Shown here: positions 1 through 7,598 of the stretch, piece by piece
Numbering within the stretch: position 1 is the stretch's first letter
How the letters are laid out: every line of letters begins with the position of its first letter
Assembly: GCA_046727175.1 (NCBI GenBank)
Contig: JBKPCD010000116.1
Span: forward strand, 1-19,295
DNA: 19,295 bases
Source: JBKPCD01 sp046727175
GTDB taxonomy: Bacteria > Acidobacteriota > Vicinamibacteria > Vicinamibacterales > 2-12-FULL-66-21
Direction of reading: 5' to 3'
Translations under genes and position numbers: made by a program
The notes under the pieces: generated by a model
The model's database searches: none
Told to the model about the DNA's origin: nothing
Seen by the model: the letters and a program-made list of their open reading frames with translations, nothing else

Positions 1-434
1 GAGTACATCCGGGTCACGACCGAACGACTGGGCAGAGCGTGGAGGATATGGATCTTTCACCAGTGCTCGCGACCGGATGGTACGTGAGCGGGACATGGGC
101 GATCACCGGCGAAGCGAAGGCCGACGGCCTCGACCATCCACGGCATCCGATCCTTCGCGGCGGCTACGGCGCCATCGAGCTTGCGATGCGTGTCGAGGGG
201 CTCGCGTTCGGCAGCACGGCATCCAACGATCTTCCATCGGCGAGCCCTCGCGCCGACGTGATTCAGGGTAACAGCGATCGCGTCTCGACATTCGGCGTCA
301 ACTGGTATCCGTACCGCGGAATCAAGGTTCAGTTGAACGTCGTGCGCGAATCAATTGGCGATCCGAGCCAGGGTCCGTTGCCGTCGCAGCCGGTGTTCTG
401 GAGCCGCGTCGTCCGTTTTCAATTCCAACTCTGA
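1..434 (+). CDS. Phosphate-selective porin (OprO/OprP type), C-terminal part, apparent frameshift
   Basis: This is the 3' end of an outer-membrane beta-barrel porin whose start lies before the window. The readable part shows the WYVSGTW strand, the family-like WYPYRGIKVQLN strand and a chain ending in FQFQL, the alternating hydrophobic C-terminus expected of a barrel protein inserted by the Bam machinery. Family knowledge: such porins pass phosphate or other anions. Bases 1-33 read best in frame 1 (EYIRVTTERLG), whereas the rest, from GQSVEDMDL onward, is in frame 3. One missing base in the G run at 30-32 would restore CTG-GGG-CAG and a continuous porin strand, so this is either an assembly error or a broken gene. 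The stop lies 12 bases before the CotH-like gene, so the two may be cotranscribed. The family call is fairly secure; the transported substrate is not. Confidence 0.8.
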   Translation, partial: VHPGHDRTTGQSVEDMDLSPVLATGWYVSGTWAITGEAKADGLDHPRHPILRGGYGAIELAMRVEGLAFGSTASNDLPSASPRADVIQGNSDRVSTFGVNWYPYRGIKVQLNVVRESIGDPSQGPLPSQPVFWSRVVRFQFQL

Positions 435-446
435 CACGCCAGACCC

Positions 447-1652
447 ATGCGGTCGCAGTCCGTCACCCGTTCCGTGTTTCTCGTGCTCGCCTTGAGCGCG
501 GCGAGCGCCACGGCGCTCGGCGCGCATACGTTGGATGATCTGTTCGACTCGAGCGCGCTGCAGGAGATTCGGTTGTTCATCAGCGCGCGTGATCTGCAGC
601 AACTCGTCGCGCATTTCGATGAGAACACGCACTATCCGGTCGATCTGCAGTGGCGCGACATCCGCGTGCGGAATGCGTCGGTACGGTCGCGCGGCACCGC
701 CAGCCGCAATCCGACGAAACCTGGGTTCGAAATCGACTTCGATCACTACACGACCGGGCAGCAGTTCCTCGGCCTGCGCGCGATCATCCTGGACAACCTG
801 TGGCAGGACCCCGCGATGATTCGCGAAAAGGTCGCGATGGCGTTCTTCAACAGGATGGGAGAGGCGGCGCCGCGTGAATCGTTTGCGCGCCTGTACATCA
901 ACAACACCTACCGCGGCGTCTACGCGATCGTCGAACGCATCGATGCGGAATTTCTCACGCGTAGGGGCGCGGACGGGTCCGGCTATCTTTTCGAGTATCG
1001 CAACAAGGGGTCGTTCTACGGAGGCTCCCTCGGGGATGAACTGGATCCGTACAAGCAGCGCTTCGAACCACGGACGCACAAGCTCGACGCCGATACCATT
1101 CTCTACTCGCCAATACGCGATCTCTTCCAGGAGGTGAGCGGACCGGACGACGCCGTCTGGCGGGAGCGCGTGGAATCCTTCATCGACTTGGAACAGTTCG
1201 TCCGTCAGGTCGCCATAGAAATGTTCCTGTCTGAACACGACGGTCTTCTCGGGTACGCCGGGATGAACAACTTCTATCTCTATCGAGCGACGTCGAGAGG
1301 GCAGCAGCGGGTCCTCGTCTGGGATCTGGACCTCTCGTTCAGAGATTACGACTCGTCCATTTTCTTGCGTGCGGATGAAAACGAGCTGTTCAGGCGCGCG
1401 ATGGCGTATCCCGATCTGCAGACACTCTATTTACAGAAACTCGAAGACTGTGCGCGCTCAGCGCTCGAGGACGACTGGCTTTCGAACGAGATCGTGTCGT
1501 CTGCAGCGCTCATCCGAGATTCGGCGCTCGAGGACAGGGTGAAACCGTTCTCCAACGACGACTTCGATTCCGCAGTCTCCTGGATGAAGGACTTCGGGCG
1601 ACTGCGATCGGCGTATGTGCTCGAGGCCGTCGCCGGCGCCCGCCGACAGTAA
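447..1652 (+). CDS. CotH-family kinase-like protein, secreted
   Basis: The 401-residue protein starts with a basic and hydrophobic signal peptide (about residues 1-26, cleavage probably near LGA), so it should act outside the cytoplasm. The body fits the CotH family, which shares the fold of atypical protein kinases: KPGFEIDF at 91-98, DPAMIREKVA at 121-130, the NNTYRGVYAIVER stretch at 152-164, HDG at 264-266 and the metal-binding type WDLD at 292-295. Family knowledge: CotH of Bacillus phosphorylates spore-coat proteins. Members are common in non-sporulating bacteria, where their targets are mostly unknown, so spore-coat function should not be assumed here. No strong ribosome site is visible before the ATG, which sits 12 bases after the porin stop and may rely on coupling to it. 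The gene is intact and converges on ilvC. Confidence 0.85.
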   Translation: MRSQSVTRSVFLVLALSAASATALGAHTLDDLFDSSALQEIRLFISARDLQQLVAHFDENTHYPVDLQWRDIRVRNASVRSRGTASRNPTKPGFEIDFDHYTTGQQFLGLRAIILDNLWQDPAMIREKVAMAFFNRMGEAAPRESFARLYINNTYRGVYAIVERIDAEFLTRRGADGSGYLFEYRNKGSFYGGSLGDELDPYKQRFEPRTHKLDADTILYSPIRDLFQEVSGPDDAVWRERVESFIDLEQFVRQVAIEMFLSEHDGLLGYAGMNNFYLYRATSRGQQRVLVWDLDLSFRDYDSSIFLRADENELFRRAMAYPDLQTLYLQKLEDCARSALEDDWLSNEIVSSAALIRDSALEDRVKPFSNDDFDSAVSWMKDFGRLRSAYVLEAVAGARRQ

Positions 1653-1663
1653 GAAGTAAAGAC

Positions 1664-1746
1664 AGGAGCTAGAAGTTAGAAGTTAGAGCGTCAAGGCACG
1701 ATCGCTCTAGCTTCTAGATTCTAGCTTCTACGTTCTGGCTCCTGAC
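1664..1746. repeat. Heptamer repeat pair in inverted orientation; possible bidirectional terminator
   Basis: The spacer between the convergent CotH-like and ilvC genes holds GAAGTTA repeats (1672-1678, 1679-1685) followed by an inverted, longer run of units such as TAGCTTC, TAGATTC, TAGCTTC, TACGTTC (about 1708-1735). The two arms can pair into an imperfect hairpin around the centre near 1696. The position between two converging genes is where a bidirectional terminator is expected, but there is no clean U tract. Both the 7-base period and the arms are seen directly; the terminator role is inferred. Confidence 0.6.
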
Positions 1747-1754
1747 TCGCTACG

Positions 1755-2777
1755 CTACACGGGCACGCCGTCCGGGCGTACGGTCACCGGATCGAGGAAC
1801 GGCATCATGGCGCGAAGCTTTGCGCCGACCTGCTCGATTGGATGCTCCTGCTCGCGCGTGCGGGTCGCGTTGAAGTTCGGGCGGCCCTGTTCGTTCTCGG
1901 CGATCCACGTTTTCGCGTAGGTCCCGTTTCGAATCTCCGCGAGCATCTGCTTCATCGTCTGCTTCGTCTGGGCGGTGACGATGCGCGGGCCGCCGGTGTA
2001 GTCGCCATGCTCGGCGGTGTCGCTGACCGAGTAGCGCATGTAGTTCAGGCCGCCGCGGTACATCAGATCGACTATCAGCTTCAGTTCGTGGAGACACTCG
2101 AAGTACGCGATCTCCGGCTGGTAGCCGGCTTCAACGAGCGTTTCGAATGCCGCTTTCACGAGCGCACTGACGCCGCCGCAAAGCACCGCCTGCTCGCCGA
2201 ACAGATCCGTCTCGGTCTCTTCGGAGAATGTCGTCTCGATCACGCCCGCGCGCGTGACGCCAATCCCCTTCGCATACGAGAGCGCCAGCGCCCGCGCCTG
2301 TCCGGTCGCGTTCTGATGAACTGCGAGGAGCGCCGGTGTTCCGCCGCCTTCGAGGTACAACTCGCGGACGCGGTGGCCGGGGGACTTCGGCGCAATCATC
2401 GTGACGTCGACATCGGCGGGGGGTGTGATGGTGCCGAAGCGGATGTTGAAGCCGTGCGCGAACATGAGCATCTTGCCGCGCGTCAGATGCGGGGCGATGT
2501 CGCGTTGGTAGAGCGCCGGCTGCACCGTATCGGGCACGAGCAGCATGATCACGTCGCCCCAGTTCGCCGCGTCCGCGACCGAGGTCACTGTCAGGCCGGC
2601 AGCGCGCGCTTTTGACGCAGACGTGCTGTTCGCCGACAACCCGACGCGGACGTCCACGCCGCTGTCGTGCAGGCTGAGCGCGTGGGCGTGGCCCTGCGAT
2701 CCGTATCCGATGACGGCAACCTTCTTTGCGCGGATGAGCGAAAGGTCGGCGTCACCGTCGTAGAACATCGTTGTCAT
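1755..2777 (-). CDS. ilvC: Ketol-acid reductoisomerase (NADP+), class I
   Basis: Converts acetolactate or acetohydroxybutyrate to the 2,3-dihydroxy acids in valine and isoleucine synthesis, using NADPH and Mg2+. The 340-residue length is that of the short class I enzyme. The N-terminal Rossmann motif GYGSQGHA is at 24-31, the catalytic Lys is in APKSPGH (K131), His108 is in FAHGFN, and the all-helical C-terminal domain carries the metal ligands D191, E195, E227 and E231. The ATG is preceded by GAGGAG at good spacing, supporting this start. It is the last gene of ilvD-ilvB-ilvN-ilvC and lies 48 bases behind ilvN; that gap is almost wholly a heptamer repeat followed by the ribosome site. Confidence 0.97.
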   Translation of the reverse strand: MTTMFYDGDADLSLIRAKKVAVIGYGSQGHAHALSLHDSGVDVRVGLSANSTSASKARAAGLTVTSVADAANWGDVIMLLVPDTVQPALYQRDIAPHLTRGKMLMFAHGFNIRFGTITPPADVDVTMIAPKSPGHRVRELYLEGGGTPALLAVHQNATGQARALALSYAKGIGVTRAGVIETTFSEETETDLFGEQAVLCGGVSALVKAAFETLVEAGYQPEIAYFECLHELKLIVDLMYRGGLNYMRYSVSDTAEHGDYTGGPRIVTAQTKQTMKQMLAEIRNGTYAKTWIAENEQGRPNFNATRTREQEHPIEQVGAKLRAMMPFLDPVTVRPDGVPV

Positions 2778-2794
2778 GGCATCTCCTCGGGTCA

Positions 2795-2829
2795 GGCTCT
2801 GGGCTCAGGCCTTTCGGCTCTGGGCCTAC
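2795..2829. repeat. Heptamer repeat, GGCTCTG type, in the ilvN-ilvC gap
   Basis: Five consecutive 7-base units are read on the plus strand: GGCTCTG, GGCTCAG, GCCTTTC, GGCTCTG, GGCCTAC. The last unit overlaps the ilvN stop codon (2826-2828). The array fills most of the gap to the ilvC ribosome site. Confidence 0.7.
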
Positions 2830-3377
2830 ACGGAATACGAGATATTGGACTGATCTGTGCCGAGCTCGGACGCGCCACCGGTCGGGACCGCCGGCACGCG
2901 GATGCCGCGCGCCATGGCGACTCGTCCCGTGCGCGCCATCTCGAGGACGCCGTACGGACGCAGCACCTCGAGCAGGCCGTCAATCTTGTCCTCGGTCCCG
3001 GTGATCTCAATCGTCATCGAATCGGGCGCGAGATCGATGATGCGCGCGCGGAACACGTCGACCAGGTGCACGATTCCCGGTCGTTGGGACTGGTCGGCAG
3101 TGACCTTGATCATCGCCAGATCGCGACAGACGGCCGGCGTGGACGTGATGTCGTCGACCGAGATCACATTCACCAGCTTGTACAGGTTCGCGACCACACG
3201 CTCCGCACCGGCATCGTCGGTGAGCACCACGAGCGTCATGCGCGAGACGCCCGGCCGGTCCGTGTGGCCGACGGTCAGCGATTCGATGTTGTAGCCGCGC
3301 CGACGGAACAGCGACGACACACGATTCAACACGCCGGGCTGATCTTCGACCGTAACGATTATCGTATGCGGTTTCAT
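2826..3377 (-). CDS. ilvN: Acetolactate synthase regulatory (small) subunit
   Basis: A 183-residue protein that binds the catalytic subunit and confers activation and valine feedback inhibition. The N-terminal ACT domain (about 3-76) shows EDQPGVLNRVSSLF and RGYNIESLTVG, the effector-binding region of IlvH/IlvN proteins; a second ACT-like domain follows from about 80. The true start is the ATG at 3377, preceded by GGAGGA. The same frame stays open upstream to 3908, but that extension is only the antisense-frame shadow of ilvB and has no ACT features. The ATG overlaps the ilvB TGA by one base (TGATG), so translation is probably coupled and keeps the two subunits in balance. The last codons lie inside a heptamer repeat. 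Confidence 0.96.
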   Translation of the reverse strand: MKPHTIIVTVEDQPGVLNRVSSLFRRRGYNIESLTVGHTDRPGVSRMTLVVLTDDAGAERVVANLYKLVNVISVDDITSTPAVCRDLAMIKVTADQSQRPGIVHLVDVFRARIIDLAPDSMTIEITGTEDKIDGLLEVLRPYGVLEMARTGRVAMARGIRVPAVPTGGASELGTDQSNISYSV

Positions 3378-5098
3378 CACGCATCCTCCGCGGTTTCGAC
3401 GAGGGGGCTGGGCCGGCGGATCATCGCGTGCAGATCCGCGCCGGCGGGAACCATCGGGAACACCGAGTCCTCCTGCTCGACACGGAACTCGATGATCGAC
3501 GTGCCCGAGTGCGCGCGCGCCGCCTGGACGGCGGGAATGACTTCCGAACGCCGCGTCACGGCTGTCGCCGCGAGCCCGTACGCTTCGGCGAGCTTCACGT
3601 AGTCCGGGCTGGACAGCGGCGTCGCCGCGTACCGGCGCTCGTAGAAGAACTCCTGCCACTGCCGGACCATGCCGAGATACCCGTTGTTGATGATGGCCAC
3701 GTTGATGTGCAGCTTCTCCTGCACAATCGTCGCGAGCTCGGGCATCGTCATCTGGAACCCGCCGTCGCCGGCGACGACCCAGACCTCGGCGTCCGGTCGC
3801 GCGAACTTGGCGCCAATGGCCGCCGGAAGCGCGAACCCCATCGTGCCGAGGCCGCCTGAGGTGATGAGCGATCGCGGCTCGTCGTGATGGTAGTACTGCG
3901 CCTCCCACATCTGATGCTGGCCGACGTCAGTCACGACGATTGCCCGGCCGCCGGTCGTGCGCCAGATGTCGTGGATCACGTGCGCGGCGTAGAGATGCCC
4001 GTCATCGGGCATGTTCTGGATGTCGCGGACGGCCGAATCGCCCTTCAATTCGGCGATGTGGCGAAGCCAGGCAGTCCTGTCGCCGCGCTCGAGATTCGGG
4101 AGCAACAGCATCTCGAGCACGACTCCGAGATCGCCTACGAGCGCGACGTCGACGGGCACATTCTTGCCGATCTCCGCGGGATCGATGTCGATGTGGATTT
4201 TGCGGGCGTGCGGCGCGTACGTTTTCAGGTTGCCGGTGACGCGGTCGTCGAACCGCATGCCGAACGCCAGGAGCAGATCGGCTTCCTGAATCGCCGTATT
4301 GACCCAGGCCTCGCCGTGCATGCCCATCATGCCGAGATTCAGCGGATGTGACGCGGGCACGCCGCCGATTCCGAGAAGCGTCATCGCGATTGGAATCTCT
4401 GCGCGCTCGGCGAATTCGCGGACGGCAGCCGTGGCTTCCGAGAGCATGACGCCGTGACCTGCCAGAATCATCGGCCGCTGCGCGTTCTTGATGAGGTCGA
4501 GCGCGCGTGCGACGGCGCTGCGATCGAAGACCGGCGCGGGACGCGCGTGAGGTTTCGGCGCGGCGGCCTCCCAATCGAACGTGCAGGACGTCTGTTGCGC
4601 GTCCTTCGTAATGTCGATCAGCACGGGGCCCGGCCGGCCGGTCGCGGCAATGTGAAATGCCTCGCGAATTGCCGGAGCAATGTCCTCCGCGCGCTTGACG
4701 AGGTAGTTGTGCTTCGTAATCGGCAGGGTGACGCCCGTGATGTCCGTTTCCTGAAAGCCGTCGCTGCCAATCAGCCGGCTGCCGACCTGTCCGGTGATGC
4801 ACACGATCGGCGACGAATCCATCATTGCGGTCGCAATGCCGGTGACCATGTTCGTGGCGCCCGGACCCGACGTCGCGATGGCGACGCCGACGCGGCCGCC
4901 AGCACGCGCGTAGCCGTCGGCCATGTGGGTCGCGCCCTGCTCGTGGCGTACGAGCACGTGCCGGATCGGGTAGTCGAGCATCGCGTCGTACGCCGGAAGA
5001 ATCGCGCCGCCGGGATACCCGAAGACGGTTGTCACGCCTTCACGGACGAGACACTCCCACAGGATCTGCGCACCGGTTCGCTTGGTCGTCATGCTCAT
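3377..5098 (-). CDS. ilvB: Acetolactate synthase catalytic (large) subunit
   Basis: Thiamine-diphosphate enzyme joining two pyruvates, or pyruvate and 2-ketobutyrate, in valine/leucine and isoleucine synthesis. At 573 residues it has family length. The N-terminal TPP-binding domain shows FGYPGGAILP at 26-35 and the catalytic Glu in RHEQGA (E53). A central FAD/DHAP-like domain follows. The C-terminal TPP domain has the GDG motif at 444-446 and its NN pair at 471-472, then GYLGMVRQWQEFFY. The start used is the ATG 7 bases after the ilvD stop, with AAGGA overlapping that stop; a second ATG two codons on is possible. It is coupled to ilvN at its 3' end. Confidence 0.97.
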   Translation of the reverse strand: MSMTTKRTGAQILWECLVREGVTTVFGYPGGAILPAYDAMLDYPIRHVLVRHEQGATHMADGYARAGGRVGVAIATSGPGATNMVTGIATAMMDSSPIVCITGQVGSRLIGSDGFQETDITGVTLPITKHNYLVKRAEDIAPAIREAFHIAATGRPGPVLIDITKDAQQTSCTFDWEAAAPKPHARPAPVFDRSAVARALDLIKNAQRPMILAGHGVMLSEATAAVREFAERAEIPIAMTLLGIGGVPASHPLNLGMMGMHGEAWVNTAIQEADLLLAFGMRFDDRVTGNLKTYAPHARKIHIDIDPAEIGKNVPVDVALVGDLGVVLEMLLLPNLERGDRTAWLRHIAELKGDSAVRDIQNMPDDGHLYAAHVIHDIWRTTGGRAIVVTDVGQHQMWEAQYYHHDEPRSLITSGGLGTMGFALPAAIGAKFARPDAEVWVVAGDGGFQMTMPELATIVQEKLHINVAIINNGYLGMVRQWQEFFYERRYAATPLSSPDYVKLAEAYGLAATAVTRRSEVIPAVQAARAHSGTSIIEFRVEQEDSVFPMVPAGADLHAMIRRPSPLVETAEDA

Positions 5099-5105
5099 CG
5101 GGTCC

Positions 5106-6788
5106 TTACGCGGTCACCGCGCCTTGCGCGGCCGACGAAACGAGCCGCGCGTATTTGGCCATCACGCCGGCGCCGACGCGCGGCGGCAGCACCTCGAGGC
5201 TCGCAAGTCGTTCGGCGAGCTCGGCATCCGTGAGGTCGACGCTCAGCGTTCGCGCGCCAAGATCGAGCCGGACCATGTCGCCCTCGCGCAGCGCTGCGAT
5301 CGGTCCGCCGCGTGCAGCCTCGGGAGCGACGTGGCCGGCCATCAGTCCTCGGGTCGCGCCGGAGAAGCGGCCGTCGGTCACGAGCGCGACCGACTCGCCG
5401 AGGCCGGCGCCGACGATTGCGGCAGTGACGGCCAGCATCTCGCGCATACCCGGCCCCCCACGAGGCCCCTCGTAGCGAATGACGACCACGTCACCCGCGT
5501 TGATCGCGCCGCGCTGGACGGCATCGAACGCGAGCTCCTCGGTGTCGAACACGCGCGCCGGGCCGACGTGAGTCCGCAGGTCGTATCCGGCGACCTTCAC
5601 CACCGCGCCTTCAGGCGCGAGATTGCCCTTGAGCACCACGAGCCCGCCGGTCGTCTTGAGCGGTTCCGTCAACGGCCGTACGACCTCCTGACCGCGCGTC
5701 TCGACCGCTTCGCGCGCGTGATCGCCGATCGTGCGGCCGGTCACTGTCATCGCGTCGGCGTGAAGGAATCCACCGTCGAGCAGTCGCCTCACGACGAGCG
5801 GAATGCCGCCGGCGCGATAGAGATCGGTGGCGACGAATCGGCCGCCAGGTTTGAGATCCGCGAGCAGCGGCACGCGAGAACTGATCCGATCGAAGTCGTC
5901 GATATCGAGTGGAACGCCAGCCTCCCGCGCAATCGCGAGCAGGTGCAGCACCGCGTTCGTCGATCCACCGGTTGCCGCGACCGCTGCGATGGCATTCTCG
6001 AGCGCGTGGCGAGTGAGGATCTGGCGCGGTCGAACGCCGCGTCTGAGCAGGTCGATGACGAGCGCTCCGGCCCGGCGGGCGACGGCGCCCTTTTCGGCGT
6101 CGAGGGCGGGGACGCTGCCGCTGCCAAATGGCGAGATTCCCAGCGTCTCGCACACCGTCGCCATCGTGTTGGCCGTGAATTGTCCGCCACACGCGCCCGC
6201 GCCGGGGCACGCGTGCCGTTCCAGCGCGTCGAGATCCGCGGTCGTCATCGATCCGGCCGCATGCGCTCCAACGGCTTCGAACACGTCCTGGATCGTCACA
6301 TCGCGATCGTGCCATCGTCCCGGCGCGATCGACCCGCCGTAGAGCACGAGCCCTGGAACATCGAGGCGCGCGAGCGCCATGACGCCCGCCGGAATCGTCT
6401 TGTCGCAGCCGACGAGGACAACGAGCGCGTCGAAGAGATTGCCGCGTGTGACGAGCTCGATGGAATCGGCAATCACCTCACGGCTGACGAGCGACGCCCG
6501 CATGCCCTCGCAGCCCATCGTGATGCCGTCGGAGATCGAGACCGTGTTGAATTCGAGCGGCGTCCCCCCGGCCTCGCGAATCCCGGCCTTGACGTCGGCA
6601 GCGAGGTCCCGAAGGTGGTAGTTGCACGGGCCGATCTCGATCCACGTGTTCGCAACGCCAACGAGGGGCCGTCGTAGGTCTTCATCCGACAGACCCGTCG
6701 CACGCAGCATGGCCCGTGCGGGCGCGCGGTTGGGCCCGTCCGTGAGCGCGGCGCTGCGCCATTTCAGCGGGCGTTCAGGGGTCGACAT
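5106..6788 (-). CDS. ilvD: Dihydroxy-acid dehydratase
   Basis: Dehydrates 2,3-dihydroxyisovalerate and its methylvalerate analogue to the 2-keto acids before the last transamination. The 560-residue chain carries the three cysteines expected to hold an Fe-S cluster: C55 (GPCNYH), C128 (VGCDKT) and C200 (GACGGQF). The SDGITMGCEGM and FDALVVL blocks and the C-terminal DGRFSGATRG motif also fit IlvD/Edd proteins; length and the ilv context choose IlvD over phosphogluconate dehydratase. A TGAGG lies about 10 bases before the ATG. It is the first gene of the ilvDBNC unit. The leader upstream has alternative hairpins suggesting transcription attenuation. Confidence 0.96.
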   Translation of the reverse strand: MSTPERPLKWRSAALTDGPNRAPARAMLRATGLSDEDLRRPLVGVANTWIEIGPCNYHLRDLAADVKAGIREAGGTPLEFNTVSISDGITMGCEGMRASLVSREVIADSIELVTRGNLFDALVVLVGCDKTIPAGVMALARLDVPGLVLYGGSIAPGRWHDRDVTIQDVFEAVGAHAAGSMTTADLDALERHACPGAGACGGQFTANTMATVCETLGISPFGSGSVPALDAEKGAVARRAGALVIDLLRRGVRPRQILTRHALENAIAAVAATGGSTNAVLHLLAIAREAGVPLDIDDFDRISSRVPLLADLKPGGRFVATDLYRAGGIPLVVRRLLDGGFLHADAMTVTGRTIGDHAREAVETRGQEVVRPLTEPLKTTGGLVVLKGNLAPEGAVVKVAGYDLRTHVGPARVFDTEELAFDAVQRGAINAGDVVVIRYEGPRGGPGMREMLAVTAAIVGAGLGESVALVTDGRFSGATRGLMAGHVAPEAARGGPIAALREGDMVRLDLGARTLSVDLTDAELAERLASLEVLPPRVGAGVMAKYARLVSSAAQGAVTA

Positions 6789-6814
6789 CGCAAGTTCGCC
6801 TCAAGACGTGAAAC

Positions 6815-6856
6815 GGCTCTGGGCTCAAGGCTCTGGACCCAGAAGCCTGAATGCCA
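6815..6856. repeat. Heptamer repeat, GGCTCTG type, upstream of ilvD
   Basis: Units GGCTCTG, GGCTCAA, GGCTCTG, GACCCAG, AAGCCTG and AATGCCA follow one another at exact 7-base spacing (from 6815), and the orientation flips in the middle (GACCCAG and AAGCCTG resemble the complement). It lies in the untranslated leader of ilvD, between the terminator-like hairpin and the start codon. Confidence 0.65.
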
Positions 6857-6868
6857 CCTGAATGCACG

Positions 6869-6933
6869 AAAGGCCGTCCCCGGGTGTGGGTGACGGCCTT
6901 TGATTCTATCGGGCTGATATGAGCGTCACCCAC
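6869..6933 (-). promoter_or_regulatory. Putative transcription attenuator in the ilvD leader
   Basis: Read on the minus strand, AAAGGCCGTC (6901-6892) and GACGGCCTTT (6878-6869) form a perfect 10-bp hairpin ending in a short U run, a terminator-like structure. Upstream, GTGGGTGACG (6933-6924) is perfectly complementary to CGTCACCCAC (6895-6886), which shares four bases with the first terminator arm. The two helices therefore exclude each other: forming the upstream one should break the terminator. This is the geometry of an attenuator controlling ilvDBNC. I see no T-box consensus. A 39-codon frame opening with GTG at 7025 ends at 6906 in LWVTLISAR, so a leader peptide is conceivable but weakly supported. 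The U tract after the terminator is short, which lowers confidence. Confidence 0.5.
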
Positions 6934-7007
6934 AACCGGCTCGGGCCCGAATACCGACGGGGCGCCCGAGTCGGGCATCGAGGCGGCGGATCAGCACGAC
7001 TGACACG

Positions 7008-7039
7008 CTTATCAGTGTGCCTCACCGGAGGCTGATAAG
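7008..7039 (-). promoter_or_regulatory. Two-tier hairpin in the ilvD leader, or an operator palindrome
   Basis: CTTATCAG (7008-7015) and CTGATAAG (7032-7039) are perfect inverted repeats. Inside them, in the minus-strand RNA, GCCTC and GAGGC can pair around a CGGT loop. The element lies just downstream, for ilvD transcription, of the most AT-rich stretch of the spacer (about 7038-7065), where the promoter is likely. It could be the first helix of the leader RNA or a protein-binding site on DNA. Confidence 0.4.
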
Positions 7040-7088
7040 TAAAATCAATTATTTGAGCGTTACTATTAGCCGCTCTTATGACCACGCG

Positions 7089-7144
7089 CGCTTTCGGCTC
7101 AGGTCTTTTGGCTTTAGGCCAGCCGAAAGCCCTGAGCCCAAAGC
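7089..7144. repeat. Self-complementary heptamer array
   Basis: Units at exact 7-base steps are CGCTTTC, GGCTCAG, GTCTTTT, GGCTTTA, GGCCAGC, CGAAAGC, CCTGAGC and CCAAAGC. The second half is the inverted complement of the first, so GCTTTCGGCT (7090-7099) pairs perfectly with AGCCGAAAGC (7121-7130), and GGCTCAGG also finds CCTGAGCC further out. It is a strong cruciform or hairpin candidate in the middle of the divergent spacer. Confidence 0.65.
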
Positions 7145-7420
7145 CTGTCAGCGAAGGCGCGAAATGGCCCGCCAGGTCGCCCGGCAGCGGCCGGCCGCAA
7201 CGATCGTCGGATCGACGTTGGGTAATCTGAGACCCCGCTGACGTCAGCCGGAAATCGATGCCCTCGATCAGCTCGACGACGAACGAGCAGCGCCGATTCG
7301 CAGTGCAAGCGAGCAGCCACTGGTGCACCGCACAGCGTCATGCAGCCGCAAGGCCCTGCGTGTCCAGCGTCTTAGCGGCGCGAACCGGGTTCGCGCCGGG
7401 GCCTGCACGACCTCGAGAGT

Positions 7421-7434
7421 CGACATTTTTGTCG
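7421..7434. promoter_or_regulatory. Palindromic protein-binding site candidate, copy 1
   Basis: CGACA-TTTT-TGTCG is a 14-base inverted repeat identical to a second copy 164 bases downstream; the shared identity extends to one T on each side. It lies about 100 bases upstream of the predicted -35 box of the activator gene, where an enhancer-type or regulator site would fit. Binding by the downstream activator itself is inferred. Confidence 0.5.
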
Positions 7435-7527
7435 TACGCCAAAGGATCCGGAACAACTTGGGTCTGCCGCGCGGGGTAACGAGCGCACGACGAACTCTGA
7501 GTGTTGCCGCGACCGCGCCAATTGACA

Positions 7528-7557
7528 TTGACCGCGGCGCGGCCCGCGCCGCACAAT
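7528..7557 (+). promoter_or_regulatory. Sigma-70-like promoter of the activator gene
   Basis: TTGACC (7528-7533) and CACAAT (7552-7557) are separated by 18 bases, matching the -35 and -10 consensus at five and four of six positions. Transcription would begin near 7564, leaving a leader of about 55 bases. I found no -24/-12 GG-N10-GC pair in this stretch, so the activator gene does not appear to use sigma-54 itself. Confidence 0.4.
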
Positions 7558-7584
7558 GAGGTCTGCTCCTGATCGGCACGAGAT

Positions 7585-7598
7585 CGACATTTTTGTCG
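7585..7598. promoter_or_regulatory. Palindromic protein-binding site candidate, copy 2
   Basis: This exact second copy of CGACA-TTTT-TGTCG lies 20 bases before the activator start codon and just downstream of its predicted transcription start. In that position a bound dimer would block transcription, so autorepression is a natural guess. Alternatively the RNA may fold here as a small 5-bp hairpin with a T loop. Confidence 0.5.

Noticed and set aside
3378..3908. Long N-terminal extension of the ilvN frame
   Set aside because: The frame is open only because it lies antisense-frame within ilvB; the ACT domain and a good ribosome site mark the ATG at 3377.
5082..6677. Very long plus-strand frame opposite ilvD
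   Set aside because: GC-rich codon bias opens antisense frames; the sequence is Arg/Asp/Ala-rich without domains, and ilvD is clearly the real gene.
6789..7080. T-box or ykkC-type riboswitch before ilvD
   Set aside because: I could not find the T-box antiterminator consensus or ykkC conserved blocks; only the alternative hairpins are supported.
6906..7328. A 140-codon minus-strand frame upstream of ilvD
   Set aside because: It crosses a self-complementary heptamer array and hairpins, has no recognisable domain, and its composition looks like non-coding spacer. Only its last 39 codons were considered as a leader peptide.
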